Assembly (NCBI RefSeq): GCF_016106005.1
Contig: NZ_JACADR010000017.1
Coordinates: forward strand, 1 to 33,981
Source of the DNA: Roseomonas rosulenta
GTDB lineage: Bacteria; Pseudomonadota; Alphaproteobacteria; Acetobacterales; Acetobacteraceae
DNA: 33,981 bases
Direction: 5' to 3'
Of the stretch, positions 1 through 8,200 are shown piece after piece (positions within the stretch are counted from its first letter, which is position 1; each line of letters begins with the position of its first letter). A program made the translations under genes and the position numbers. Under the pieces are notes generated by a model. The model saw only the letters and a program-made list of their open reading frames with translations, had not been told where the DNA came from and ran no database searches.

Positions 1-732
1 GGCCGCCCCGCCGGGACGCGGCAGGGAGAATTGCGCGCGGGCGCCAGGCTCGCGCTGGTCGAGACGCTGCGCGCCGCGGCACCCTGGCAGCCGATCCGTC
101 GCCGCGGCCGCAGCGGCGGGCCGCGCCTGCTGGTGAAGCGCGAGGACATTCGCCTGCGCCGTTTCGAGGCCCCGCAGGAGACCACGGCGATCTTCGTGGT
201 GGACGCGTCCGGCTCGGCCGCGATGCATCGCCTGTCGGAAGCCAAGGGCGCGGTCGAACTGCTGCTGGCCGATTGCTACGTGCGCCGCGACAAGGTGGCG
301 CTGATCGGCTTCCGCGGGCGGGGTGCGGACATCCTGCTGCCGCCGACCGCCTCGCTGGTGCGCGCGAAGCGATCGCTGGCGGGGCTGCCAGGCGGGGGCG
401 GGACGCCGCTCGCCGCCGGGCTCGATGCCGCGCGCAGCATGGCTGAGGCCTGCCGGCGCGCTGGGCGCACGCCGTTGCTGGTGCTGTTGACCGATGGCCG
501 CGCCAATGTGGCGCGCGATGGCACCGGCGGGCGGGCGCAGGCGGAGGCCGATGCGCTCGATGCCGCGAAGCCCTTGCGCATCGCCGCCGTGCCGGCGCTG
601 CTGGTCGATACCGCGCCGCGGCCGCAGCAATTCGCCAAGGACCTCGCGGCGGCAATGGGCGCGCGCTACCTGCCTCTGCCGATGGCCGATGCGGCGCGCC
701 TGTCGGGCGCCGTGCGCGACGCGGCGGCCTGA
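1..732 (+). CDS. bchD: Magnesium chelatase subunit D (3' part)
   Basis: BchD is the AAA+/VWA subunit of magnesium chelatase. With BchI and BchH it inserts Mg2+ into protoporphyrin IX using ATP, the first committed step to bacteriochlorophyll. The reading frame is already open at base 1, so the gene begins outside the window. A TTG at 31 is not a credible start because the residues before it (G-R-P-A-G) continue the conserved BchD segment. The visible 243 residues are the C-terminal von Willebrand A domain. The conserved stretch LRAAAPWQ is followed by the MIDAS motif D-A-S-G-S in the segment VVDASGSAAMHR, and later by an LLTDGRAN segment. The stop is 2 bases before the bchO start, so the two genes are co-transcribed. 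The AAA+ half and bchI presumably lie to the left. Identification is firm. Confidence 0.95.
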   Translation, partial: GRPAGTRQGELRAGARLALVETLRAAAPWQPIRRRGRSGGPRLLVKREDIRLRRFEAPQETTAIFVVDASGSAAMHRLSEAKGAVELLLADCYVRRDKVALIGFRGRGADILLPPTASLVRAKRSLAGLPGGGGTPLAAGLDAARSMAEACRRAGRTPLLVLLTDGRANVARDGTGGRAQAEADALDAAKPLRIAAVPALLVDTAPRPQQFAKDLAAAMGARYLPLPMADAARLSGAVRDAAA

Positions 733-734
733 CC

Positions 735-1619
735 ATGAGCGACCGCCCCGCCTGGCAGGTCGACGGCCGCGACTGGCCGAACCGCGATCACAGCCGCTTC
801 CTGCGCGCCGGCGGGATCGATTGGCATGTGCAGGTGGCGGGGCAGGGCCCGGTCGTGCTCTTGCTGCACGGAACCGCGGCGGCGACGCATTCCTGGCGCG
901 ACGTGCTGCCGCTGCTGGCGCGCGACGCGCGGGTGGTCGCACCCGACCTGCCCGGCCACGGCTTCACCGGCATGCCGGGCGATCAGGGGCTGACCCTGCC
1001 GGGCATGGCGCGGCTGGTGGATGCGCTGCTGGGCGTGCTGGACGTGAAGCCGGACCTCGTCGTCGGCCATTCCGCGGGTGCCGCCGTCGCACTGCGCATG
1101 GTGCTGGACGGGCGGATCGCGCCGCGCGAGGTGGTCTGCCTGAACGGTGCGCTCACGCCGCTCGGCGAGGAGCACGCCGCCTTCTTCACGCGCGCAGCGC
1201 GGCTGCTGGTGGGACTGCCCTTCGTACCGAAGCTGTTCGCCTGGCGCGCGGCGAACCGCGCCGTGGCGGAACGGCTGCTGCGGGACACCGGGTCGACCAT
1301 CGATTCGCGCGGGGTCGATCTTTACGCACGGCTGTTCCGGCGCGCGGGTCATCTCTCGGGTGCCTTGCGCATGATGGCGAACTGGGACCTGCGGCCGCTG
1401 CTGCGCGACCTGCCGCGGCTGCGCGCGGACCTGCTGCTGGTGGTGGGGGCGAATGACCGCACCATCGCGCCGGCCAAGGCGCGGCGCATCCAGGAGATCC
1501 TGCCGCGCGCGCGGATCGAGACGCTGCCGCGCCTCGGCCACCTGGCGCATGAGGAACGGTCTGGTGTCGTGGCGGAACTGCTGCTGCGCGAACTCCTTGC
1601 GGAGATGGCGGAGCCGTGA
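735..1619 (+). CDS. bchO: Alpha/beta hydrolase BchO (magnesium chelatase accessory)
   Basis: This is a 294-residue alpha/beta hydrolase-fold protein directly behind bchD, the usual place of bchO in purple bacteria. An oxyanion-type HG lies near residue 45. The nucleophile elbow G-H-S-A-G has Ser at about 113. A C-terminal histidine sits in LGHLAHEE. BchO is conserved in photosynthesis clusters, but its substrate is unknown; it is usually described as a magnesium chelatase accessory protein. The ATG at 735 follows the bchD stop by 2 bases. The 3' end overlaps the next gene in a GTGA quartet, which indicates translational coupling. The family assignment is secure, while the biochemical role is not established for the family. 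Confidence 0.92.
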   Translation: MSDRPAWQVDGRDWPNRDHSRFLRAGGIDWHVQVAGQGPVVLLLHGTAAATHSWRDVLPLLARDARVVAPDLPGHGFTGMPGDQGLTLPGMARLVDALLGVLDVKPDLVVGHSAGAAVALRMVLDGRIAPREVVCLNGALTPLGEEHAAFFTRAARLLVGLPFVPKLFAWRAANRAVAERLLRDTGSTIDSRGVDLYARLFRRAGHLSGALRMMANWDLRPLLRDLPRLRADLLLVVGANDRTIAPAKARRIQEILPRARIETLPRLGHLAHEERSGVVAELLLRELLAEMAEP

Positions 1620-2905
1620 GCCTTCCGGCCTCCCATCCGCTGCGCGTCGAGCTGAACGACGAGGTGCATGCGCGCCCGCCCGAGGCGCTGGCACCACCCT
1701 GCCGCATCTCGCACCTGGCGCTGATCCCGCCCGAGGGCGCGCCGCGCGACCAGGCGCTCTCGGCCTTGCAGGACCTGGCGCGGCGCTACGGCGCACCGGC
1801 GCCCGAGGCCGGTTCGGCCCATTACAGCGCCGACCTCGGCCCCTTCCGCCTGAAGTGGGAACGGCATACCGAGTTCAGCCGCTTCATGGTGATCGTGCCC
1901 GGCGTGGCGGCGGATCCCTTCGCCACCACCGCCTTCAATGTCCTGCCGGCCGACTGGATCGAGGCGCTGCCCGGCCAGGTGATCGCCGCGCAACATGTGG
2001 CGCTGGTGCCCGATGATGGCGCGCCGCTCGACCTCGCCGCGCTCTCGGCGCGCTATTTCGCGGGCAACCACCTGCTCGGCGCCGAGGTAAGCGGCGGGCG
2101 TGCGACGGCTGTCACCGACTTCCGCATCCAGGCCGACGGCTTCAGCCGCTTCCTGTTGCTGGATCGCGGCACCGGCGAACGCCAGGCCGGGCGCATCGTG
2201 CAGCGGCTGCTCGAGATCGACACCTACCGCGTCATGGCGCTGCTCGCCTTCCCGCTGGCGCGCGAGCTCTCGCCGGTGCTGGCGGCACATGAGCGCGAAC
2301 TCGCCGCGGTGGCCGATGCGCTGGTGGGCTGCGGGGAGAATGACGAGCCCGTGCTGCTCGACCGCCTGACGCGCCTGGCGGCCGAGACCGAGAGCGGGGA
2401 GGCGCGCAACCGCTACCGCTTCGCCGCGGCCGCGGCCTATTACGAGATCGTGCAACGCCGCATCGAGGACCTGCGCGAGGGCCGCATCGAGGGCATGCAG
2501 ACGGTGCGCGAATTCACCGAGCGGCGCCTCGCGCCGGCGATGAATACCTGCCTCGCGATGGCGCAGCGGCAGGAGATGCTCTCGCAGCGCGTGGCGCGCG
2601 CCACGCAGTTGCTCTCCACGCGCGTCGACCTCACGCGCGAGCGGCAGAACCAGGCGCTGCTGGCCTCCATGGACCGTCGCGCGCGTCAGCAGCTGCGCCT
2701 GCAGCAGACCGTCGAGGGGCTCTCGGTCGCCGCCATCACGTATTATGTGGTCGGGCTGATCGCCTATGCCGCCAAGGCGGTGTCGGATACGCGCCTGCCG
2801 CTGCGCGACGACGTCGTGACCGGCATTGCGGTCCCGGTCGTGGCTGCGCTTGTCTACTTCGCCACGCGCCGGGTCAGGCGGCGGATGGAACGGGAGGACA
2901 CATGA
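1616..2905 (+). CDS. DUF3422 family membrane-anchored protein
   Basis: This 429-residue protein begins with the HPLRVELNDEVHARPPE-type segment typical of the DUF3422 family, which is widespread in Alphaproteobacteria and of unknown function. The middle (roughly residues 200-360) is rich in charged helical sequence with many Arg, Glu and Gln, probably coiled-coil. Two hydrophobic segments lie near the C terminus (about 370-390 and 400-415), followed by an Arg-rich tail. This suggests a soluble domain held at the inner membrane by a C-terminal hairpin. The GTG start overlaps the bchO stop (GTGA) and the stop overlaps the crtB start (ATGA). The gene is therefore locked between a chlorophyll gene and a carotenoid gene, hinting at a role in the photosynthetic membrane. 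That role is inference only. Confidence 0.85.
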   Translation: MSLPASHPLRVELNDEVHARPPEALAPPCRISHLALIPPEGAPRDQALSALQDLARRYGAPAPEAGSAHYSADLGPFRLKWERHTEFSRFMVIVPGVAADPFATTAFNVLPADWIEALPGQVIAAQHVALVPDDGAPLDLAALSARYFAGNHLLGAEVSGGRATAVTDFRIQADGFSRFLLLDRGTGERQAGRIVQRLLEIDTYRVMALLAFPLARELSPVLAAHERELAAVADALVGCGENDEPVLLDRLTRLAAETESGEARNRYRFAAAAAYYEIVQRRIEDLREGRIEGMQTVREFTERRLAPAMNTCLAMAQRQEMLSQRVARATQLLSTRVDLTRERQNQALLASMDRRARQQLRLQQTVEGLSVAAITYYVVGLIAYAAKAVSDTRLPLRDDVVTGIAVPVVAALVYFATRRVRRRMEREDT

Positions 2906-3954
2906 CCGGTTTCCGGATTGCCGAGTTGGACCTCGCCCATTGCCGGCACCTGCTGGCGGGCGGGTCGAAGTCCTTCCACGCCGCATCGATGCTGCTGCCG
3001 CGGCGGATCGCGGCACCGGCCACCGCGCTCTATGCCTTCTGCCGCGTGGCGGATGACGAGATCGACCTGTCGCAGAGCAAGCAGGCGGCGATGCTGCGGC
3101 TTTCGGCCAGGCTCGATGCCGCCTATGCCGGCACGCCGCAGGATGATCCCGTGGATCGCGCCTTCGCCGCCGTGGTGCACCATTTCGGCATCCCGCGCAC
3201 CCTGCCCGAGGCGCTGTTGGAAGGCCTCGCCTGGGATTCGGTCGGACGGCGCTACGAGGACATGGCCGAGCTCGAAGCCTATGCGACGCGCGTCGCGGGC
3301 ACCGTCGGCGTGATGATGACGCTGCTGATGGGCGTGCGCGATACGGACGCGATCGCACGCGCCTGCGACCTCGGCCTCGGGATGCAGCTGACCAACATCG
3401 CGCGGGACATCGGCGAGGATGCGCGCGAGGGACGGCTCTTCCTGCCGCTGTCCTGGCTGCGCGAGGAAGGCATCGCGCCGGAGGAATTCCTCGCCGCGCC
3501 GCGCTTCACGGCGGCGATCGGGCGGCTGACCGCGCGGCTGCTGGCGGCGGCTGACGTGCACTATGCGCGTGCGAGCGCCGGCATCGCGTTGCTGCCCCGC
3601 GATTGCCGCGCCGGGATTGGCGCGGCGCGGGTGATCTACGCCGAGATCGGACGCGAGGTGGAGCGCAACGGACTCGATTCCATCAACCGCCGCGCGGTGG
3701 TGCCGGGCTGGCGCAAGGCGGTGCTGCTGGCGCGCGCGGCCGGCGCGCTGGTCGGAGGGCGCGATGGGGCAGGGGAGCCGCCCTGCGAGGCGGCGTCCTA
3801 CCTGGTCGATGCTGTAGCCGCCTCACCCCGACCGCGCGGGCTGATCCCGCGCGGCTGGGGATCGCGCCTTGTCTGGGCGCTCGAAATGATGGACCAGATC
3901 GACCGCGACGGCGGGCGGCGATCCTACAATGTGTCAACCGTCAACGCAGATTGA
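2902..3954 (+). CDS. crtB: Phytoene synthase
   Basis: CrtB condenses two geranylgeranyl diphosphates into phytoene, the first dedicated carotenoid step. The 350-residue protein shows the trans-isoprenyl diphosphate synthase head-to-head signatures. The first Asp-rich motif is D-D-E-I-D (about residues 51-55). The second is in NIARDIGED (about 165-173), followed by the GRLFLP segment. The ATG lies inside the ATGA overlap with the DUF3422 gene, so translation is coupled. In many purple bacteria crtB pairs with crtI. Here crtI is about 14 kb away and crtB instead ends the bchD-bchO-DUF3422 operon. Its last codons overlap a PpsR-like operator for bchE. Confidence 0.96.
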   Translation: MTGFRIAELDLAHCRHLLAGGSKSFHAASMLLPRRIAAPATALYAFCRVADDEIDLSQSKQAAMLRLSARLDAAYAGTPQDDPVDRAFAAVVHHFGIPRTLPEALLEGLAWDSVGRRYEDMAELEAYATRVAGTVGVMMTLLMGVRDTDAIARACDLGLGMQLTNIARDIGEDAREGRLFLPLSWLREEGIAPEEFLAAPRFTAAIGRLTARLLAAADVHYARASAGIALLPRDCRAGIGAARVIYAEIGREVERNGLDSINRRAVVPGWRKAVLLARAAGALVGGRDGAGEPPCEAASYLVDAVAASPRPRGLIPRGWGSRLVWALEMMDQIDRDGGRRSYNVSTVNAD

Positions 3955-3956
3955 CA
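3939..3956 (+). promoter_or_regulatory. Candidate PpsR/CrtJ operator before bchE
   Basis: CGTCAACGCAGATTGACA matches the PpsR/CrtJ consensus TGT-N12-ACA with one mismatch at the first base. It contains a perfect GTCAA/TTGAC inverted repeat with a 6-base centre. An additional TGTCAA half-site starts at 3932. The site covers the crtB stop codon and lies about 75 bases before the bchE start. TTGACA at 3951-3956 could be a -35 box, but I see no convincing -10 at the right distance. PpsR represses bch, crt and puc promoters aerobically in related purple bacteria. Confidence 0.6.
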
Positions 3957-4029
3957 TATCGCAAGGCGCGGGGGGCCTGAAGCACCCCAGCCTGCTCCAC
4001 GCCGCGCTGGATGCGGCGGGAGCCCAGGG

Positions 4030-5697
4030 ATGCGCATCGTCCTCATTCATCCGAACTACCATTCCGGCGGCGCCGAGATCGCGGGCAACTGGCCGCCCTC
4101 CTGGGTCGCGTATCTCTCGGGCTTCCTGAAGGCGGCGGGCTACACCGACATCACCTTCATCGACGCGATGACGAACCACCTGACGCATGACCAGGTGCGC
4201 GAACGTCTCGCGGCGCTCAAGCCCGACCTGATCGGTGCGACGGCGATCACGCCGGCGATCTACGAGGCGGAGTCGCTGCTGAAGCTGGCGAAGGAGACCT
4301 GCCCCGGCGCCGTGACGGTGCTCGGCGGCATCCACGGCACCTTCATGTACCCGCAGGTGCTGGCCGAGGCCCCGTGGATCGACGTGGTGGTGCGCGGGGA
4401 AGGGGAGCAGGTGCTGCTCGACCTCGTGCGCTGCATCGACGAAGGCCGCTGGCCGACGGGGCGCGACAGCGTGAAGGGCATCGCGTTCCTGGATGCCGAG
4501 GGCATCGTGAAGGCCACCCCCGCCTGCCCGCCGATCAAGGAGGTGGACCGCATCGTCGCCGACTGGGGCATCCTGGACTGGTCCAACTACGTCTACATTC
4601 CGATGAACACCAAGGTCGCGATCCCGAACCTCGCGCGCGGCTGCCCCTTCACCTGTTCCTTCTGCAGCCAGTGGAAGTTCTGGCGCGACTACCGGGTGCG
4701 CGACCCGCGCAAGGTGGTGGACGAGATCGAGGACCTGGTGCGCAACCACGGCGTGGGCTTCTTCATCCTGGCGGACGAGGAACCCACCATCCACAAGAAG
4801 AAGTTCGTGGAGTTCTGCGAGGCGCTGATCGAGCGCAACCTGCCCGTGCTCTGGGGCATCAACACGCGCGTCACCGACATCCTGCGCGACGAGGCGCTGC
4901 TGCCGCTCTATCGCAAGGCGGGCCTCATCCACATCTCGCTCGGCACCGAGGCCGCGGCGCAGCTCAAGCTCGACCGCTTCAACAAGGAGACCACGGTCGC
5001 GCAGAACAAGAAGGCGATCCAGCTGCTGCGCGCGAACGGCATCGTCGCCGAGGCGCAGTTCATCGTCGGCCTCGAGAACGAGACGGTCGAGACGCTGGAA
5101 GAGACCTACCGCATGGCGCTCGACTGGGATCCGGACATGGCGAACTGGGCCATGTACACGCCCTGGCCGTTCAACGACCTGTTCCAGGAGCTGGGTGACA
5201 AGGTCGAGGTGTTCGACTTCTCCAAGTACAATTTCGTGACGCCGATCATGAAGCCGGACGCGATGGACCGCGCCACGCTGCTCGACCGCACCATGCACAA
5301 CTACCGGCGCTTCTACCTGCGCAAAACCTTCCTCGGCTATCCGTGGATCCGCGACAAGGTGAAGCGGCGCTATATGCTCGGCTGCCTCTGGGCCTTCGCG
5401 AAGTCGGGCTTCCAACGCACCTTCTACGACCTCGGCAAGGTCGGCTACTGGGGGCCGCAGTCGAAGAAGAAGGTCGATTTCCACTTCGACGACTCGCGCA
5501 CGCTCACGACCGAGGCGGCGCGCGCGCCGCACAACGCGATGTGGAAGACCATGCATCGCCCGAAGGTGAAGATTCCGGCGGCGAATGCGGAGATACGCGC
5601 CTGTGGCGGCGGCGAGGAGCAGCTGACCGAGTCGCAGATGGACGCGGTCGCCGCCGCGCCGGCGGGGCGCGAAAGGGCGCCGCTGCAGGGAGACTAG
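4030..5697 (+). CDS. bchE: Anaerobic Mg-protoporphyrin IX monomethyl ester cyclase
   Basis: BchE is a cobalamin-dependent radical SAM enzyme that closes the isocyclic ring E of Mg-protoporphyrin monomethyl ester, taking oxygen from water rather than O2. The 555-residue protein has an N-terminal B12-binding-like Rossmann region (about residues 1-150). The radical SAM cluster motif C-x3-C-x2-C is at residues 205, 209 and 212 in the segment [11 protein letters not shown]. The length is close to known BchE proteins (about 560-575). The chosen ATG gives the typical N terminus [10 protein letters not shown]. bchJ follows after 4 bases. No oxygen-dependent cyclase (acsF) is in this window, although it could be elsewhere in the genome. 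Confidence 0.95.
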   Translation: MRIVLIHPNYHSGGAEIAGNWPPSWVAYLSGFLKAAGYTDITFIDAMTNHLTHDQVRERLAALKPDLIGATAITPAIYEAESLLKLAKETCPGAVTVLGGIHGTFMYPQVLAEAPWIDVVVRGEGEQVLLDLVRCIDEGRWPTGRDSVKGIAFLDAEGIVKATPACPPIKEVDRIVADWGILDWSNYVYIPMNTKVAIPNLARGCPFTCSFCSQWKFWRDYRVRDPRKVVDEIEDLVRNHGVGFFILADEEPTIHKKKFVEFCEALIERNLPVLWGINTRVTDILRDEALLPLYRKAGLIHISLGTEAAAQLKLDRFNKETTVAQNKKAIQLLRANGIVAEAQFIVGLENETVETLEETYRMALDWDPDMANWAMYTPWPFNDLFQELGDKVEVFDFSKYNFVTPIMKPDAMDRATLLDRTMHNYRRFYLRKTFLGYPWIRDKVKRRYMLGCLWAFAKSGFQRTFYDLGKVGYWGPQSKKKVDFHFDDSRTLTTEAARAPHNAMWKTMHRPKVKIPAANAEIRACGGGEEQLTESQMDAVAAAPAGRERAPLQGD

Positions 5698-5701
5698 CGC
5701 C

Positions 5702-6289
5702 GTGTCCGGAGCGACGGGCCGTATCGGGCCGAATGCGGTGACGCGCCTTGCCGAGTCGCTGGACGCCCTGCGCGGGCATGCCGAGACGATCGCGGTCTTC
5801 GCGGGGGCGGGGCTTCGGGATCGCCTCGCGGAGCCGCCCGAGCGCATGGTCGATGAAGCGGAGGTGATCGCGCTGCACGCCGCGCTGCGGGCACGCCTGC
5901 CCGACCAGGCCGCCGCCATCGCCACGGATGCCGGGCGCCGCACCGCGGACTACCTGATCGCGCACCGCATCCCGCGCGTCATACGCCTGGTGCTGCCGCG
6001 GCTGCCGGCACGCATCGCCGCGCGCATCCTGCTGGCGGCGATCGGCCGCCACGCCTGGACCTTCGCCGGCAGCGGGCGGTTCAGCGTGCTGCACGGGCGC
6101 GGGGCGCGCTTCGCCATCGCGGGCGGTCCGCTCGCCCGCGGCGTGCAGGCGCCGGCGCCGGTCTGCGACTACTATGCCGCCACTTTCGAGGGCCTGTTCC
6201 GCGCCCTGGTGCATCCCATGGCGCGGGTGAAGGAGACCGCCTGCGAAGCCTGCGGCGCGCCCGCCTGCATGTTCGAGGTACGCTGGTAG
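5702..6289 (+). CDS. bchJ: BchJ, V4R-domain protein of bacteriochlorophyll synthesis
   Basis: This 195-residue protein carries a C-terminal V4R (4-vinyl reductase) domain. It includes the conserved tail with closely spaced cysteines in ETACEACGAPACMF. BchJ was first proposed as the divinyl reductase; later work in the field gives that activity to BciA, BciB or chlorophyllide reductase. BchJ may instead bind or deliver tetrapyrrole intermediates. The start is GTG at 5702, 4 bases after the bchE stop, so the two genes form one operon. The bchE-bchJ pairing is common in photosynthesis clusters. The gene ends 7 bases from a convergent DUF2189 gene. Confidence 0.9.
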   Translation: MSGATGRIGPNAVTRLAESLDALRGHAETIAVFAGAGLRDRLAEPPERMVDEAEVIALHAALRARLPDQAAAIATDAGRRTADYLIAHRIPRVIRLVLPRLPARIAARILLAAIGRHAWTFAGSGRFSVLHGRGARFAIAGGPLARGVQAPAPVCDYYAATFEGLFRALVHPMARVKETACEACGAPACMFEVRW

Positions 6290-6296
6290 CGCGGCC

Positions 6297-7088
6297 TCAG
6301 GCCACCACCACCTTGCGGTAAAGGTGCCAGGTGGCATGCCCGAGCACCGGCACCACCACGGCCAGGCCGATGAACAGCGGCAGGGTGCCGACCACCAGGC
6401 CCGCCACCACGACCATGCCCCACAGCGCCATTGCGCCCGGGTTCAGCGCAACCGCGCGGATCGAGGTGCGGATCGCGAGGCCGGGCGTGACCCCGCGGTC
6501 GAGGATCATCGGGAAGGACACCACCGTGAGCACCAGCACGAGCACCGCCAGGGCACCGCCGACCGCATTGCCGAGCAGCAGCATGCGCAAGCCCGCCGGC
6601 GTGTCGAGCACGTCGTGCAGCAGCGCGCCCAGAGTCGCATGCGGCGCCGCGCCGACCGTGCTGCCATAGATGACCTGCGCCGCGACCAGCCAGAACAGGA
6701 AGATGCCAAGCAGCATCAGCCCCAGCGCGGCGATCGACAGGATAGCGGGCGAGCGAAGCACGGCGAAGGCGTCCAGCCAGGAGACGGCGTGCCCCTGCTC
6801 GCGCCGCCGGCTGATCTCATAGAGGCCGATGGCCATCACCGGGCCCATCAGCGAAAGGCCCGCCAGCAGCGGGTAGAGCAGTGGCAGCAGCGGACCGCCC
6901 CAGGCCGCCCGTGCCGCGACGAAGCCGATCACGGGATAGAGCAGCCCGAGGAAGAAGAGCTGGGTGGGTGCGGCGAGGAAGTCATCGAGGCCGCGGGAGA
7001 GCGCGTCGCGCAGGTCGGCCACGCCGATGCGGCGCAGTTCAGGCACGGCGGGCGCCAGCGGCGCCGTCGACATCAAGGCTCGAGCCAT
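6297..7088 (-). CDS. DUF2189 family integral membrane protein
   Basis: This 263-residue, strongly hydrophobic protein belongs to the DUF2189 family. After an N-terminal cytoplasmic stretch of about 35 residues with an LRDALSRGLDDF segment, around six transmembrane helices follow. The conserved SLMGPVMAIGLYEISRRREQG segment lies between the second and third. The family has no proven function. It is the only minus-strand gene between bchJ and crtE, and it is divergent from crtE across a 234-base control region. Nothing in the sequence ties it directly to photosynthesis, and it may simply share the promoter region. Confidence 0.85.
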   Translation of the reverse strand: MARALMSTAPLAPAVPELRRIGVADLRDALSRGLDDFLAAPTQLFFLGLLYPVIGFVAARAAWGGPLLPLLYPLLAGLSLMGPVMAIGLYEISRRREQGHAVSWLDAFAVLRSPAILSIAALGLMLLGIFLFWLVAAQVIYGSTVGAAPHATLGALLHDVLDTPAGLRMLLLGNAVGGALAVLVLVLTVVSFPMILDRGVTPGLAIRTSIRAVALNPGAMALWGMVVVAGLVVGTLPLFIGLAVVVPVLGHATWHLYRKVVVA

Positions 7089-7322
7089 CTTGTCCTCCGC
7101 GATGTGCAGTGCGGATGGACCCTGCCGGCGGGTGCCGACAGGCGCTCCGCAGCAGGCAGATGGTGCGTTTCTGTCGCGAACGAAGGGGGGAGGCTGGGAA
7201 AGCCGTTGACGGCACTGTCAGAATAAGTTGACAGTTCAATCCGACAGGATGTGATGACGGACGTGTTTCGCCATCGCCGCGCGGCACCCCGCGCCCGCCA
7301 CGCCGGAGGGAAAGGTCAGACG
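7089..7322. other. Divergent control region between DUF2189 gene and crtE
   Basis: This is the longest stretch without a gene in the window (234 bases). It holds a perfect PpsR palindrome, flanked by extra TTGAC-type half-sites at about 7206 and TCCGACAG at about 7240. It also holds a plausible crtE promoter (TTGACA 7228-7233, TGTGAT 7250-7255, 16-base spacer) and the crtE ribosome site GGAGGGAAAGG at about 7305-7315. Local AT content is higher than in the surrounding coding DNA. Confidence 0.7.
7216..7233 (+). promoter_or_regulatory. PpsR/CrtJ operator before crtE
   Basis: TGTCAGAATAAGTTGACA is an exact match to TGTC-N10-GACA, and the match extends to 6-base arms CTGTCA/TGACAG. Its right half is also the likely -35 box (TTGACA), so binding would block RNA polymerase. 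The site lies 90 bases before the crtE start. By analogy with Rhodobacter it should repress the crtE-led superoperon in oxygen and light. Confidence 0.85.
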
Positions 7323-8189
7323 ATGGATCCCGCGACACGCATCGAGAGCACGTTGGCCGATTCCGTCCTGCTGGCCGAGGCCACCGGCGCACCGCCGCGC
7401 CTGGCCGCGGCCATGCGCCACGCCGTCTTCCCGAAGGGCGCGCGCATCCGCCCCCGCCTGACGCTGGCGGTCGCCATGGCCTGCGGCGACGACCGCCCGC
7501 GGCTGTCCAGCGCGGCGGCGGCCTCGATCGAGCTGCTGCACTGCGCGTCGCTCGTGCATGACGACATGCCCTGCTTCGACGATGCGGATACGCGCCGCGG
7601 CAAGCCCTCCGTGCATCGCGCCTTCGGCGAGCCGCTGGCGGTGCTGGCAGGCGATGCGCTGATCATCCTGGCCTTCCAGACGCTGGCGCGCGCCGCGCCC
7701 TGCGCGCCGGAGCGACTTGGCCATGTGATCGGCGCGGTCGGCGATGGCGTCGGCGTGCCCTTCGGGATCGTCGCTGGCCAGGCCTGGGAATGCGAACCGG
7801 CGGTGAACCTCTCGGACTACCAGCGGCAGAAGACCGGGGCGCTGTTCGCGGCCGCCGCGGTGGCTGGCGCCGCCGCCGCAGGGTCGACCGACGCCGAGGC
7901 CTGGCGCCTGCTCGGCGACCGGCTGGGCGAGGCCTACCAGGTGGCGGACGACCTGCGCGATGCGGTCGAGGACGAAGCCACCATCGGCAAGCCGGTCGGG
8001 CGCGACAAGGCGCTCGGGCGGCCGAGCGCGGTTGCGGAATTCGGGCTGAAGGGTGCGGTCGCGCGGCTTTCGATGCTGGCCGATGGCGCGGTGGCGTCGA
8101 TTCCCGACTGCCCGGGCCAAACGGTGCTGCGCGGCCTGATCCTGGCGGAGACGCGCCGCCTGTTGCCGGCGAAGCTGGCAGCGGCCTGA
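7323..8189 (+). CDS. crtE: Geranylgeranyl diphosphate synthase
   Basis: CrtE makes geranylgeranyl diphosphate from isopentenyl and shorter allylic diphosphates, supplying carotenoids and the bacteriochlorophyll tail. The 288-residue protein has the first Asp-rich motif D-D-M-P-C-F-D (about residues 80-85). The second is D-D-L-R-D (about 209-213). The ATG at 7323 is chosen because it follows a strong GGAGGGAAAGG ribosome site and gives the usual family length. An in-frame upstream GTG at 7251 falls inside the predicted -10 region. crtF follows after 11 bases. Confidence 0.95.
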   Translation: MDPATRIESTLADSVLLAEATGAPPRLAAAMRHAVFPKGARIRPRLTLAVAMACGDDRPRLSSAAAASIELLHCASLVHDDMPCFDDADTRRGKPSVHRAFGEPLAVLAGDALIILAFQTLARAAPCAPERLGHVIGAVGDGVGVPFGIVAGQAWECEPAVNLSDYQRQKTGALFAAAAVAGAAAAGSTDAEAWRLLGDRLGEAYQVADDLRDAVEDEATIGKPVGRDKALGRPSAVAEFGLKGAVARLSMLADGAVASIPDCPGQTVLRGLILAETRRLLPAKLAAA

Positions 8190-8200
8190 GCGCCCGACGC

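Noticed and set aside
3934-5943. Very long minus-strand open frame opposite bchE and bchJ
   Set aside because: Its composition is that of a GC-rich shadow frame (His, Arg, Asp, Val repeats) and it lies over strongly conserved plus-strand genes. The same applies to the long frames at 1349-3358 (minus) and 19650-21311 (plus).
7251-7322. Upstream GTG start for crtE
   Set aside because: It falls in the predicted -10 region and would add 24 Arg-rich residues not typical of CrtE. The ATG at 7323 has a strong ribosome site.
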